Made by a program: the position numbers and the translations under genes. DNA of 64,000 nucleotides from Aurantiochytrium sp. KH105 (lineage: Eukaryota; Sar; Bigyra; Thraustochytrida; Thraustochytriidae), in contig BGKB01000189.1 in the NCBI GenBank assembly GCA_003116975.1, positions 20,584-84,583 on the forward strand. Direction: 5' to 3'. This document shows positions 1 to 9,319 of the stretch, one piece after another. Every line of letters begins with the position of its first letter. Within the stretch, counting starts at the first letter, position 1. A model generated the notes under the pieces. That model saw only the letters and a list, made by a program, of their open reading frames with translations. It was not told the origin of the DNA and did not search any database.

Positions 1-723
1 TCTCTGGCGTCCTGGCGATGGCCCCGGTGCTCGTGTCTCGATGGGTTTTGGAGGGTGGGTGTCAAGGCTCTCTTGTTCCCTCGTCGGGGACGTCAAGACT
101 GGGCGCGTCAAGCAGAATGTTGCTCTTCGTCACGCCAGGAACGGGAAGAGAGGTTCCTCCCGAGGACTCCATCCAGCACAGTTAGCCTCGCCGCCGACGA
201 CGAGGATGACCGTGAAAAATGGAGACGGACCACCCACCCGAGAGAACTCATCCGTCCGAGCCAGGGTCGAAGGAGAGACGGCGCAGGACGCAGCCAGGCT
301 TCGCGCCAGGCGTCCCGACCACCCAGCACCCGCGCAAGAGCAGCCTGGCCTCGTGCGAACGCGCACAGCGTGTCCTGGCGTTGCGTGCCGTGCCGTCCCG
401 AGCGAGTGGGTGCGTCAGCGAGCGAGCGAGCGCGCGTGCGCAAAGCGAACCAGTGAGGGTGCGCGGGCCTACCGGTGTGCGCCCGGACACCCGGTACACA
501 CGTGCATGTGTCCGTGTCCGGGTGGGCGTCTCACTCGTTTAGACCATTTCATTTGGACACTTGATGGGTTTAGTCTATCTAACGCCTAGAACTTCCTATC
601 AAATTGCGGTCGCAGCGCCACGTACAAGAGATAGGCCGTGACATTGCGGTAATTTTTTGTGCAGTTAACTTTGAAAATTTATCCGTTGAAGACCCGTTTA
701 TTTTTTGGTGTGAGCATTGAAGG
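1..723. other. No supported gene; GC-rich to AT-rich transition
   Basis: Open frames on both strands up to about position 590 overlap one another and read as Arg/Ala/Pro/Ser-rich low complexity with no recognisable motif. GC content is high to about 540 and then drops sharply towards the peptidase relic on the right. I see no promoter, RNA gene or repeat here that I could defend. Confidence 0.5.
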
Positions 724-1798
724 TCATTGATGAGACATCTGCTTTTGCGATTGGTCTATTTGGGTTTGAAATAGCACATTGGAAGAAATGTTATCAAGGA
801 AGAGTTCAGCAAGACCAATCTGGGCAGCTAAACGCTTCTGCGGGATCGCACTGCTGCCCGCCTCAGGTGTCAATGCCATGTCAAGCTCAGTTTCACCGTG
901 CCCAGCTGCAAGCCCTGCCATAATCATCATCACGTAAATACCACAGTCAAACCCATTTCTTTGAGACTTTGAGCGGTAACATGGCTCCGCCCAATTTTCA
1001 GTTTTGAAGAGTCCCGAAGTAGTTGGCGACAACAAAGGCTTTGTCTTCTCTCCTCTTCGGATCCGACGCTTATGCTTTTTCAGGCTCTTTGACCTGCCTC
1101 AGACCCTGCCACACTCTCCACCTCACGATTTCTTTGGTTTGAGTTTATCATGTCAACCGTTCGTGCATGCTCCTGCTCTTTGCAAGGTCCCGAGGGAGAC
1201 GGAAGTGAGCTGAAGCAATTTTAAGTCCCATAGCGCCGGCGAAGCTTCTCAGCTCTGTGGTAAATGCACTCGAGGACGAGAACCCTGCTGTTGAGCCGTA
1301 AAGGACCAAGCGGTCCTTTATCACGTCGAGATACATTAACATCTAGTGAGCATTGTAGCAGGCGGGCATGAACACAAAGCGCAGATTGCTCGGAATGCAA
1401 GTCTCATGTCTCTTCAGCTCCTCCCAAGATCTACGGTTATGAGAAGCTTGTATGGTAACTGAGGATTCCCGATGCAATGCACGATCCAGTCTCCCAGAGT
1501 GTGTACATACAAACGCACAGCCGTCCTTGCGAGTCCTGTTATCTTCCCGAAGGATCTCCACGAAGACTTTCATCACAAAAGAGGCCAAGCAATCGTCAGC
1601 AGTTGACAGTTGGTGAAGCTCTTTGAAACTAGCTTGCAGTCGAACTCCAATTTTGCTGTGCCGCCGCCCGCATCGATGGCTTCTGTGAACGAATTTGAAC
1701 TGAGCCCTAACGTTCCTCTCAAATGCTTTCTCGAGCAGGCTCTTGTAGGAGTTCATGAGAACTCCGTCCTTACTTGAAACTTTGCAAAGAGGGCTCAA
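724..1798 (-). pseudogene. Relic of a Ulp1-like (C48 family) cysteine peptidase domain
   Basis: Read on the minus strand, three pieces in order resemble the catalytic core of a C48 (Ulp1/SENP) peptidase. The first ends in FMPACYNAH at 1346-1375, where the catalytic His is expected. The next codon (1343-1345) is TAG, where the family has Trp, and the frame continues as MLMYLDVIKDRLVLYGS with the expected Asp region. After a stop near 1148 and a frame change, 724-1035 carries QRNGFDCGIYVMM, matching the family's oxyanion-hole Gln and catalytic Cys block. The His, Asp and Gln/Cys elements are therefore present in order, but split by a nonsense codon and at least one frame break. The 5' part runs into the sequencing gap at 1799-1860. 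Such domains occur in SUMO proteases and in some eukaryotic transposons; which origin applies here is not decidable. An intron could account for the frame change but not for the stop after His. Confidence 0.66.
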
Positions 1799-1860
1799 NN
1801 NNNNNNNNNNNNNNNNNNNNNNNNNNNNNNNNNNNNNNNNNNNNNNNNNNNNNNNNNNNN
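1799..1860. other. Assembly gap (62 N)
   Basis: A run of 62 undetermined bases interrupts the minus-strand frame leading into the C48 relic, so the N-terminal part of that element cannot be read through. Confidence 0.99.
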
Positions 1861-4801
1861 CGAGGTCTGTGGGAGAAAATGCAGACAAGCTGTGAGGTCC
1901 ACTGAAAAGACACATTGAATGTGTCCCTAATTTCGTGCTATGTTGTTCTACTGAGCACGAAATTCCGAAATTTTGATGGCCCTCCATATTAATCATAGCA
2001 AAAACCCTGAAAAATGTAAAAAGTTTCAAAGTTAAAAGTTGCTCAGAGGGGGGATTCATCAGTCGCTTAGATCTACCCGATCCTTTCCCCTTGTTTTCTC
2101 TTTTCTCTCCTTTCCGCGGCTGCACATAATTTGGCCCCATTCTGGGGCCTAGTCCGGCATTCACCGTGTCCGCGGGGACTGCACACACCAGGGTCCCCGC
2201 GCGTCTTGGGCTGCCTGCCAGGGCCGGTTCGCCGTGCACCGCCGGCACGCGCCGCGGGACGCGATCGTGGTTGCGAAAGGGGAGCCGTCGTGGCGTTCTC
2301 GCCTCTGCGCGGGCAATTACGCGCGGCGTATTGGCGACGCAGTCGCGGCCAGCGAGTGCACGCGGAAGGCGCCGATGCACGTCGCTGTCGGCGGCAACAT
2401 CGTCGACGGCTCTCTCTCCTCCCGGCTGGGCGGTCCCGGTCTCCTGCCTGACCTGTCATGTCATGTCATGTCAATCCAGGCCTGCGCCCTGTCGCGGGCC
2501 GGTTCGAACGGAGGCCGGCGATGAAACGCAAGGCAACGGGAGCGCCACGAAGAAGAGCTGGAGTCGTTGCGGTTTCTTAACTGGCTGGTTGGTTGGTTGG
2601 TTGGTCGCACCCCGTAAGAGCGCAGGAAAGCAAGCGAGCGAGCAGGAAGGATAGCGGGCTTGCGCAAGGCGCGAGCACGGGGTCCGCCGTTCTGTCGCCC
2701 CTCGTGCATTTCGTGCATTTGGTTGCGATTGATCCATCCATCCATCGACCGACCGATCGAGCGACGTTGCGGCCGAGCGAGGCAGACGTGGACGCAAACT
2801 GGCAGGCCACGGTCGCCCGAAAGCCCGCAAGATTTGGGCTCGCATGTCGCAAGTCGATTGTCGCACGTCGCTGGTCTCGACGGGTAGCTAGCTCGCTCTG
2901 CGCGCATTCGTTCGAATGATCAATCGGTCGAACAGAACAAGGCGAGCTTCGAACGTTCGAGCGAGGCTGGACTGGAGCGCCCCGGCCCACTCGCGGTGGC
3001 TGCAGAGAAAGCGCGCCGAGCTCCCGGCCGCGCGGAGAGCAGTCGCGGGGCCGAGCCAGGCTTCGTCTGCGCCGGAGAGAGGCCGGCCGCCGGAGCTGAC
3101 CCTGGCCGCGTGCGCCGGCCGGTGCGAGGATGCGAACGTGCATGCGAAAGCGAGAAACGAGGCTCGAAGAAGAGGGAGAGCCGGTGTCCCAGGGCAATAA
3201 AGGCGAGCAGGCGACACGCAACGGTGTTTAGCGAGCGCGCCAAAGCCTCCGCGACGACGGCGTTGCCCCGCCACCGGCAGCGGGCGTTGAGGCAGGCAAG
3301 CAGGCAGGCGCGTGAGCGGCCAGCGAATCAGCGAGCGGCTCAGGGTCGCCTGCGCGGTCCTGTCAGTCCCTGGAGCGCGGCGGGGGCGGCCGCCGGGGCG
3401 CCCTCGCGAGGCGGGGTGGGCGCGGCCGCTACCAGCTGGCTGGCGGCCCTGAACGGCTGCGGGAAGACGGGACCTCGGTGCGGGGCAGGCTGCGGTAGGG
3501 CGCGGCGAGGAGCCTGGACAGGCTGTGGGTACCGCGGTCAAGGGTGCGGGCGGCGGCGAAACGAGTAACTTGAGCTGGAAGAAAGAAAGCCGCAGTGCAG
3601 CGAGCAAAACTAACAGACAACGAACGACATGCGCACCGTGCGTAGAAAGAACAACAAGCACCGGCACGAACACGAGCAACCAATTGCAAGCAAGCAAAGC
3701 AAGGCGAGGCAAGTCGATCCCAGCAGCCCCGTCGATCCCAGCGCAGCGCGCGGCTCGCGGCCATACCGCCGCGGCATATCTAGCGGATCGAGTTTGTGTG
3801 CTCAGCGCATTGCGACGCAGACGCAGACGTGCGGGAAGCACGCGCGGAAGGAGGAATTTTGCGCGAGAGAGAGAGGAGCGGAAAAGGAAGAAAAAAAAGA
3901 CCGCGGTGTCCAGAGAGAGAGAGAGAAAAAAAAAAAGGAGCGCAGGACGCGCTCGGAAAACAGGGAAAGAAAGAACTTGAAGCAACTCGAGACCTGGCTG
4001 GAGCCGCGTGTTGGTGCAGCGCAGCAGCAGCTACAGAGCGCGAGCCTGGGTGCCCCGGACGTTTGGTTCCGTGCTTTCGTGCGTGCAGGCTTCCTTCAAG
4101 TGGCACGAGCGCACGAGTGCGGAGTCAGGAACACGAAGGGAGAGAAGCAAAGCAGCAGAGGCGACCAAGCTGAGAAAAGCCCCGCGCGCGACGCACCGCG
4201 TGCTCATTCATTTCTTCGCCCACCCATCCATACGTCCAATCGGCTGGTCTCTCGGTCGATCGAGCCCGCCGCATTCCTCGAACTCCCTCGCCGGAATTCT
4301 CCCCGCGCAGCGGAGTGGAGCGGAGTGTCGGTCGCGAGCACTTTCGAGACCGAGCGCATTTGGAGCGGGAAGGAAAGTCCGGCGACGTGAACGGCGAGCC
4401 CAAGCAAACAAGCAAGCGCGTAGCGGCGAGGAGGGAGCAGGCAGGCAGTTCTGATTGGGAGCCCACGCGAAGCGAAGCGACCGGACGCACCCACCCACCC
4501 ACCCACCCACCCACCCACCCACGTGCTAGGTTGGCGAGGTCTGTTCGATTGACCACGCGACGCAGACCGTCAACGAGCAAGAATTCGAGCAAGTGAAGCG
4601 CTCCATCAGTTCAATTCATTCCAGCATCCATCGACCGGTCGATCGATCGAGCGATCGATCCATCCATCCATCGGCAGCGAGTTCGAACGGAAAGCCTCGG
4701 CCGAGGAGCGAACAAATCCGCATCGCGCGCGAGCAGAGCAGAGCAGAGCAGAGCCGTCGGCAGCGAAGGCGCGAGCGGGAAACAGCGCGGAGCGAGACGC
4801 G
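1861..4801. other. Gene-poor, repeat-rich stretch
   Basis: Many overlapping open frames occur on both strands, all Arg/Ala/Ser/Glu-rich low complexity and lacking motifs. Simple repeats are frequent: (CATGT)n near 2455-2472, (GGTT)n near 2585-2604, (CATC)n at 2727-2745, a homopurine stretch with GAGA and A-runs at 3860-3975, a CCCA-type tract at 4490-4521, (GATC/CATC)n at 4635-4672 and an AGAGC tract at 4731-4752. It could be an upstream regulatory region or a long 5' leader for the ORF at 4802, but no signal proves that. Confidence 0.5.
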
Positions 4802-5341
4802 ATGATGGTCATGGCGGTACCGGAAAGGTGCGCGACCTGCGAGCAAGGCGCCTTGGCACAGAGCGCCACGCGCACGGTCCTCGTGAGCGCGGGCGAGAGG
4901 CGCGGCCCGATGCTGCGCAGGAGAACGCCGGGAGGCGAGGGCGTCGGCGTCCCGCGCCGTGCGTTGACGCGACCTGCAGAAGCAGCGGCAGAGAGGCCGA
5001 GGAAAGCGCAGCTCCGGGTGCGCAAGACGCGGCAGCGGGCAAAGGCCTCGCTCAGTCTCCCGTACGTGCACAAGGTCGGCGACAAAGTCACCGTGTACCC
5101 TTCATTGGACTGCTACAGGAATGAGCAACGTGGTGAGCAGCAAGAAAACGAGGACCTGGACCAAAACAAAGACCCCAAGCGCGGGGACATGGAAGTTTCA
5201 AGTACCAAGGGAGAGCCAGAGGTCGATGATCGCGAGTCGGGATGGTGCGCCTTGCTTGGCCAAGAAGAGCACACCTCGAGCCCACCACTGGAGGCGGACG
5301 ACTCAAATGCACTCGTCTCAGCGAGAACAGCTAGATTATGA
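4802..5341 (+). CDS. Hypothetical protein, 179 aa
   Basis: This is the most gene-like frame in the first 6 kb. It opens with tandem ATG codons, has a high-GC third-position bias like the confident genes nearby, and ends with a TGA followed by a change to pyrimidine-rich DNA at 5425-5480 that could be 3' sequence. The first 80 residues are basic and Ala/Arg-rich with one CxxC pair (CATC, residues 10-13). A segment reading VHKVGDKVTVYPSLD follows near residue 90. The last 70 residues are acidic and hydrophilic (Glu/Gln/Asp-rich). I see no membrane segment, signal peptide or known domain, and cannot assign a function. It may be one exon of a larger gene, or spurious. Confidence 0.38.
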   Translation: MMVMAVPERCATCEQGALAQSATRTVLVSAGERRGPMLRRRTPGGEGVGVPRRALTRPAEAAAERPRKAQLRVRKTRQRAKASLSLPYVHKVGDKVTVYPSLDCYRNEQRGEQQENEDLDQNKDPKRGDMEVSSTKGEPEVDDRESGWCALLGQEEHTSSPPLEADDSNALVSARTARL

Positions 5342-6604
5342 ATGACGCAAAGTAGCACGCGCCATGCATGACACTCAAACGATGCGTTCTCCAGCTCGCT
5401 CGCTGTGCAAGCGCGGTCGCGACGTCTTCTCCTTTCACATTTCTTCTACTTCTTCTTCCTTTCTTTCCACCCTTTTTTTATTATACACATGAAAAGACGA
5501 GCTCATCACCACGTCTTTTCGCTCCTTCTTTGTCGTGCCGCTTCAGTTTTCTTATTCCATTCACATCGGAAAGCAAAGACGCGACAGTAATTACCTTCTA
5601 TAAACACCTGTCAACATCATCTGCAACTCTCTATTTTTCCAAAAGCCTCTAGCAACCAGGTAGCTTTACTCGATGGAGCCTGTACAGCGTGGCACAATGT
5701 CTTGACTTGATTGGGATCAAGACGCGTATCGCGTTGCGATTCTTCTTCCTCCACTGCAAGGATCCGGGACTTGGCTTACTTGCTTTCTCGATTGATTGAC
5801 TGTGCGGGCGAGATTCCGTTGATCGGGACAGATGCAAGGGTCCACATCGAAACTAATCAGGTCGCCGTTGTTCGTTTCGTTTCAAATCCATCTCCCGGAC
5901 CACAGCGAAAGACGTTCGTAACCCCGCTTACGTTGAGTGCGCATGGTCGAGAGGTTGGGCAGGCACACGAAATCAGCCGTGCTCGTCTCAAGAAAAAGCC
6001 TGGACGCCAACAAGGTGTTCGTTTTGAAAAGGTGCACGAAATCAGCCGTGCTCGTCTCAACAAAGTGCCTGGACGCCAACAAGTTGTGCGTTTGCTTATT
6101 TCGACAAAAAGCAAACCAAAGCGGTAATGAATGCTGCGCAAAGGCCTCTTCTCTCGATCTTCTCATTTTTTTATCCTATCACAAAATGCGGAGGATGGCA
6201 GCGCGGCGACGCACAATTGCGCAAAACATGCCATGTTTTCGCAATTGTCTTTGCTCTGTACCACCACCTGCATTCCCTCTCGCATACTTTGAAGGCAACT
6301 TTGGTGAGAGATTTGTTACCTTGTCCAGCTGCCATGATGTTTGTCGCCTGCCTGCCATTCGCCATTCTGCACGGCGTCACCTCGTCACTGACAAGAGTGG
6401 AAGAAGGCGATGAGGCGCTGACGGACACCAAACAGACTTGGATCGCCAAGCCATCGCCGACCACGCCCGCGCTTGCACGTGGAGGCGGATCAGCCTGACA
6501 GCGCACCGCACCGCGTCAGCTCGCACGCTTTCTCACGCGCGTACGCGCTCAGAAGTCTCTTTCTTTCTCTCTCTCTCTCTCGCACGCGCAAGACAAGAAA
6601 GAAG
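5342..6604. other. Spacer upstream of FBPase
   Basis: This holds a pyrimidine-rich stretch at about 5425-5480, the 69-bp tandem repeat at 5966-6103 and a CT-dinucleotide tract at about 6560-6583 just before the FBPase start, which may be part of its promoter or leader. No convincing gene was seen; the 23-codon repeat units are open in several frames without a start codon. Confidence 0.5.
5966..6103. repeat. Two-copy 69-bp tandem repeat
   Basis: Copies at 5966-6034 and 6035-6103 share most of their first 50 bases (both begin CACGAAATCAGCCGTGCTCG) and diverge towards the end. The period is divisible by three and stays open in several frames, but no frame has an ATG start and a convincing protein, so I treat it as non-coding. 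It sits about 500 bp upstream of the FBPase start. Confidence 0.85.
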
Positions 6605-7994
6605 ATGGCAGAGACCAAAAAAGAGCTCGAGGCCATCGAGGACGCGCTCAAGCGCGCCTCCGTCAAGATCTACGAGGAGATCCAGCGCCACATCGGATGG
6701 ACCGGAGATGAGATCTGTAAGTTGCATGCCCAGCCATTCGCATCTCCTCTTTGCCGACGCGTACGAGGACCAGACTAACCCAGATTTTATTGAACGACAA
6801 ACACAGCCTCCTTCGTGCAGGAAGGCGCGACCCAAAAGACCACAAAGGTAAACACCAGCGGTGACAAAGTGCTCCAGCTTGACATGCTCGCGGACAAGCA
6901 TGTCGAAGACGCGCTTCGCGATTGCCCCTACGTCGCCGGTTTCGCTTCGGAGGAAAGAGAAGACTTTGTCCAACTTCATCCGGATGGCAAGTACACTGTC
7001 GTTTTTGACCCGCTCGATGGATCGCAAAACGTGCCCGTCAACATCACCGTCGGTGCCATCTTCGGTGTCTTCAAAAGTCCTAACCTCGAGGTCGTCGAAA
7101 AGGGCGAAGAAATCGTCGCTGCGGGCTACGCGCTTTTCTCCACTGCACTCCAGTTTGCCTACTGCACACGCGACCTTCCGGTGCACATGAGCCAGTACAA
7201 CTTTGTCGACAATGACTGGGTCAAGTACCTCGACAACTTTTCCCAACCCAAAAAGGGCAAAACCTACGCCATCAACGAGGGCAGCTGCGCGAACTGGGAC
7301 GAAATCACCGCCACCTTCGTCGCGCAGCACCTTCGCGGCCGCTCCGTGCGCTGGATGTGCTGCATGGTCTCCGATGTCGCTCGCCAAATGCTTCAGGGTG
7401 GCTGCTTCCTTTACCCCGCAGACAAAAAGTACCCCAAGGGCCGTCTTCGGCTCGTCTATGAAGCCGTAAGTTAGCTCACAGCACTTCATCTTCTACAAAA
7501 GGAAAAAGAGAAAAGATGCGAGGGTTTGTCGCCACTCGCGTACGCATATGACAAGCACATCGACTGACTCGCTCGCTCGCTCGCTCGCTTACTCACTCAC
7601 CTACTCGCTCGCTCGCTCGTGTTGATCATTTGGTTGATTGGTTGGTTGATTGCTTCATATGTCACAGGTCCCGCTCGCGTTCATGTGGGAGCGCGCCGGC
7701 AACGGCAAGGCTTACGCCACCGTCGAGGGAGAGCGCATTCTTGACCGTCGCATTCCGCACGAGGACATTCATGCTCGCTGCGGGGTCATTTTTCTCGGTG
7801 AGGACGAAGCCTCCAAGTTTGATCGCCTCCGTGAGTCCGCGCCCTCGTGGCTTGGAGGACAGCCCGAGGCCAAGGCCAAGCTTGCGCGATCCAAGTCCGA
7901 GACAGCCGCCATTTCCGAGGCTAGCACGCTCCGCATTGCCCTTGTCATTGGCGCTGCGCTCAACATCGCTCTTCTTTACCGCGCCACACGCTAA
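6605..7994 (+). CDS. FBP: Fructose-1,6-bisphosphatase with C-terminal hydrophobic tail (3 exons)
   Basis: Hydrolyses fructose 1,6-bisphosphate to fructose 6-phosphate in gluconeogenesis. Best model: exons 6605-6716, 6807-7465 and 7668-7994, joined by GTAAGT...CACAG and GTAAGT...CACAG introns, giving 365 aa in frame. The metal/substrate signature DPLDGSQN lies near residue 105 (the family usually has DPLDGSSN). FASEERED, the YALFSTALQF block, the FLYPADKKYPKGRLRLVYEA block across the second splice junction and the PLAFMWERAGNGKA block near the C-terminus all match class I FBPases. The usual enzyme ends soon after this point (about 330-340 aa). Here about 45 more residues follow, ending in a hydrophobic helix (LRIALVIGAALNIALLY) and then RATR, as in a tail anchor. 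No N-terminal targeting peptide is obvious. A CT-rich tract lies just before the ATG. Confidence 0.93.
6717..6806 (+). other. FBPase intron 1 (90 bp)
   Basis: It starts GTAAGT and ends ACACAG. Removing it joins TGDEI to SSFVQEGATQKTTKVNTSGD in frame, as expected for FBPase. Confidence 0.85.
7466..7667 (+). other. FBPase intron 2 (202 bp)
   Basis: It starts GTAAGT and ends TCACAG. It contains (CTCG)n and (GGTT/GATT)n simple repeats at about 7565-7655. Removal joins VYEA to VPLAFMWERAG in frame. Confidence 0.87.
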
Positions 7995-8240
7995 AGATAA
8001 GCAGTTTTGCCTACCTACCCTCGAGACAATGCACCATCCCATTTGCGTCCTGCTCGCTCCTATAAAAATTTAATCAACTTGATTTTGCTTGCTTGTGCAC
8101 TCATATCGCCACAATGCTTGCCCTTGTCATTGGCACTGCGCTCAACATCGCTCTTCTCTACCGCGCCACACGCTGGTGATCAGCACTTTTGCCTACCTAC
8201 CCTCAAGACGATGTGCACCATCCCATTTGCGCCTTTGCTC
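7936..8240 (+). repeat. Duplicated 3' end of FBPase, offset 182 bp
   Basis: The last 19 codons of FBPase plus about 50 bp of 3' sequence (about 7936-8058) recur at about 8118-8240 with a few substitutions. Shared landmarks are the tail-helix codons, TTTTGCCTACCTACCCTC, and the CACCATCCCATTTGCG block. The two copies are about 90% identical by eye over the first 100 bp. In the second copy the stop has shifted by one codon (CGC TGG TGA). Confidence 0.9.
8114..8179 (+). CDS. Possible 21-aa tail-helix mini-ORF
   Basis: An ATG lies directly before the duplicated FBPase tail codons, giving a 21-residue hydrophobic peptide (starts MLALVIGTALN, ends YRATRW) nearly identical to the FBPase C-terminal helix. 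It could be a mere by-product of the duplication, an alternative terminal exon, or a translated single-helix membrane peptide. Nothing beyond the intact frame shows that it is expressed. Confidence 0.25.
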   Translation: MLALVIGTALNIALLYRATRW

Positions 8241-8548
8241 GCTTCTCTGAGCATAACTCATTGTGATCTGACTCACTCCCTTCCCTCCTTCACTCCGAGG
8301 CCAACAAGTAAGCATTGCATTGCTGGTGCATTCGCCCCGCTACAATTCTGCGGACAGAGACTCCCTTTTTTCATTCTCTTGCAAACCCCCTCGACCCAAC
8401 ATTAAAGGAGTACATCTCAAATTGATTCATTAGAACCATGTGATTATGATATGACTTGACTTGACATGACGTGACTTGACTTTCAGATTTTCCAAAAAGT
8501 CGAATTGAGCAAAAGAGTCCTGATGGCCGAGCTCATTCATTTTCTATT

Positions 8549-9319
8549 TTAGAACCAGATCCGAGCGAGAATGTTCTGGCCCTTGAGAGCATGCCAGGCG
8601 ACAGCACCCACGTGAATCGGGATCACGTACTGGATAATCTGGCCCATCTGCTTGTGCGCCTTGAATGCCGTCGAGGCCACATCCTTGTTCGGCTCATCAG
8701 CGACAGCCAGCGTCGAACCAAAAAAGGGAATGCCCTTACCGCCAAAGTAACCCATCGCCATGCCCGAACCAGGCAGGGCAATCATCATGGCGTAAAAGTA
8801 AAAGTGCGAGAGCTTAGCAAGGCCGTGTTCGATAGCGCCGCCAGGAGGAGGGGGAGGCTGCTTCTGAAAGAGTCGCAGGGCCACGCGGGGCACCACCAGC
8901 GCCGCCACCAGGACCGCCGTTGACTTGTGGATCATCATCAGCTCGCCCTTGGAGTACCCGTACTTTTTGGGATTCTCCTTGGGCGTCCACTGCGCCAGCT
9001 TGACTGTTCCGATGCACGTCAGAAAACCCGCCGCGATCAGCCAGTGCAGCAGCACCATCGGCGACGAGTACTTTGTCCGCGGCACCTCCACGCCGGCCAC
9101 CGTCGCCGTCGAGAGAAGCCTCGCCACCAAGCTGCGCGTCACCGGCGCGGCGGCCGCAGACGACTTGGCCGGCGTCCGCGTCAGCAGCGGCGCGCTCGCA
9201 GCCCGAACCTCGGTCATCGCGCCGGCACGCGAGCACGCCAGCCGCGCCGCGCCCGCGCCGTTCACGACGCGCAGCAGCGGCACGGGCCGCGAAGCCCGGA
9301 GCACAGTGGCCGCGAGCAT
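8549..9319 (-). CDS. Mitochondrial cytochrome b561-like protein (bacterial/Ni-hydrogenase b-type fold)
   Basis: A 256-aa membrane protein. I start at the ATG at 9319 (MLAATVLRASRPVPLLR), because the first 90 residues from there are Arg/Ala/Ser-rich without acidic residues, as in a mitochondrial presequence. The longer open frame upstream lacks features. Four hydrophobic segments follow: the first contains LLHWLIAAGF, the second HKSTAVLVAALVV, the third SHFYFYAMMIALPGSGMAMGY and the last IPIHVGAVAWHAL. The spaced His residues in the helices are the expected haem b ligands of this diheme quinone-linked family (PF01292 type). Such proteins shuttle electrons between quinone and acceptors, and some bacterial members act as superoxide:quinone oxidoreductases. 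The exact substrate cannot be read from sequence. The gene converges on FBPase and is divergent from the RCC1 gene. Confidence 0.82.
   Translation of the reverse strand: MLAATVLRASRPVPLLRVVNGAGAARLACSRAGAMTEVRAASAPLLTRTPAKSSAAAAPVTRSLVARLLSTATVAGVEVPRTKYSSPMVLLHWLIAAGFLTCIGTVKLAQWTPKENPKKYGYSKGELMMIHKSTAVLVAALVVPRVALRLFQKQPPPPPGGAIEHGLAKLSHFYFYAMMIALPGSGMAMGYFGGKGIPFFGSTLAVADEPNKDVASTAFKAHKQMGQIIQYVIPIHVGAVAWHALKGQNILARIWF

Noticed and set aside
41..589. 182-codon plus-strand frame at the left end
   Set aside because: ATG present, but the translation is Arg/Ala/Pro low complexity overlapped by equally long frames on both strands.
1343..2380. 345-codon minus-strand frame as one intact gene
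   Set aside because: It crosses 62 N bases and ends at the TAG after the C48 His. Upstream of the gap the translation has no recognisable similarity, so only the C48 part is annotated, as a pseudogene.
2888..3985. 365-codon minus-strand frame
   Set aside because: Phe/Leu/Ser/Arg low complexity opposite purine runs; overlaps several other open frames.
3629..4390. 253-codon plus-strand frame with ATG
   Set aside because: Arg/Glu/Lys-rich low complexity from purine-rich DNA, overlapped by other frames, no motif or homologous neighbour.
5711..6127. 138-codon frame containing the 69-bp repeat
   Set aside because: It begins with TTG, and other frames are equally open across the repeat.
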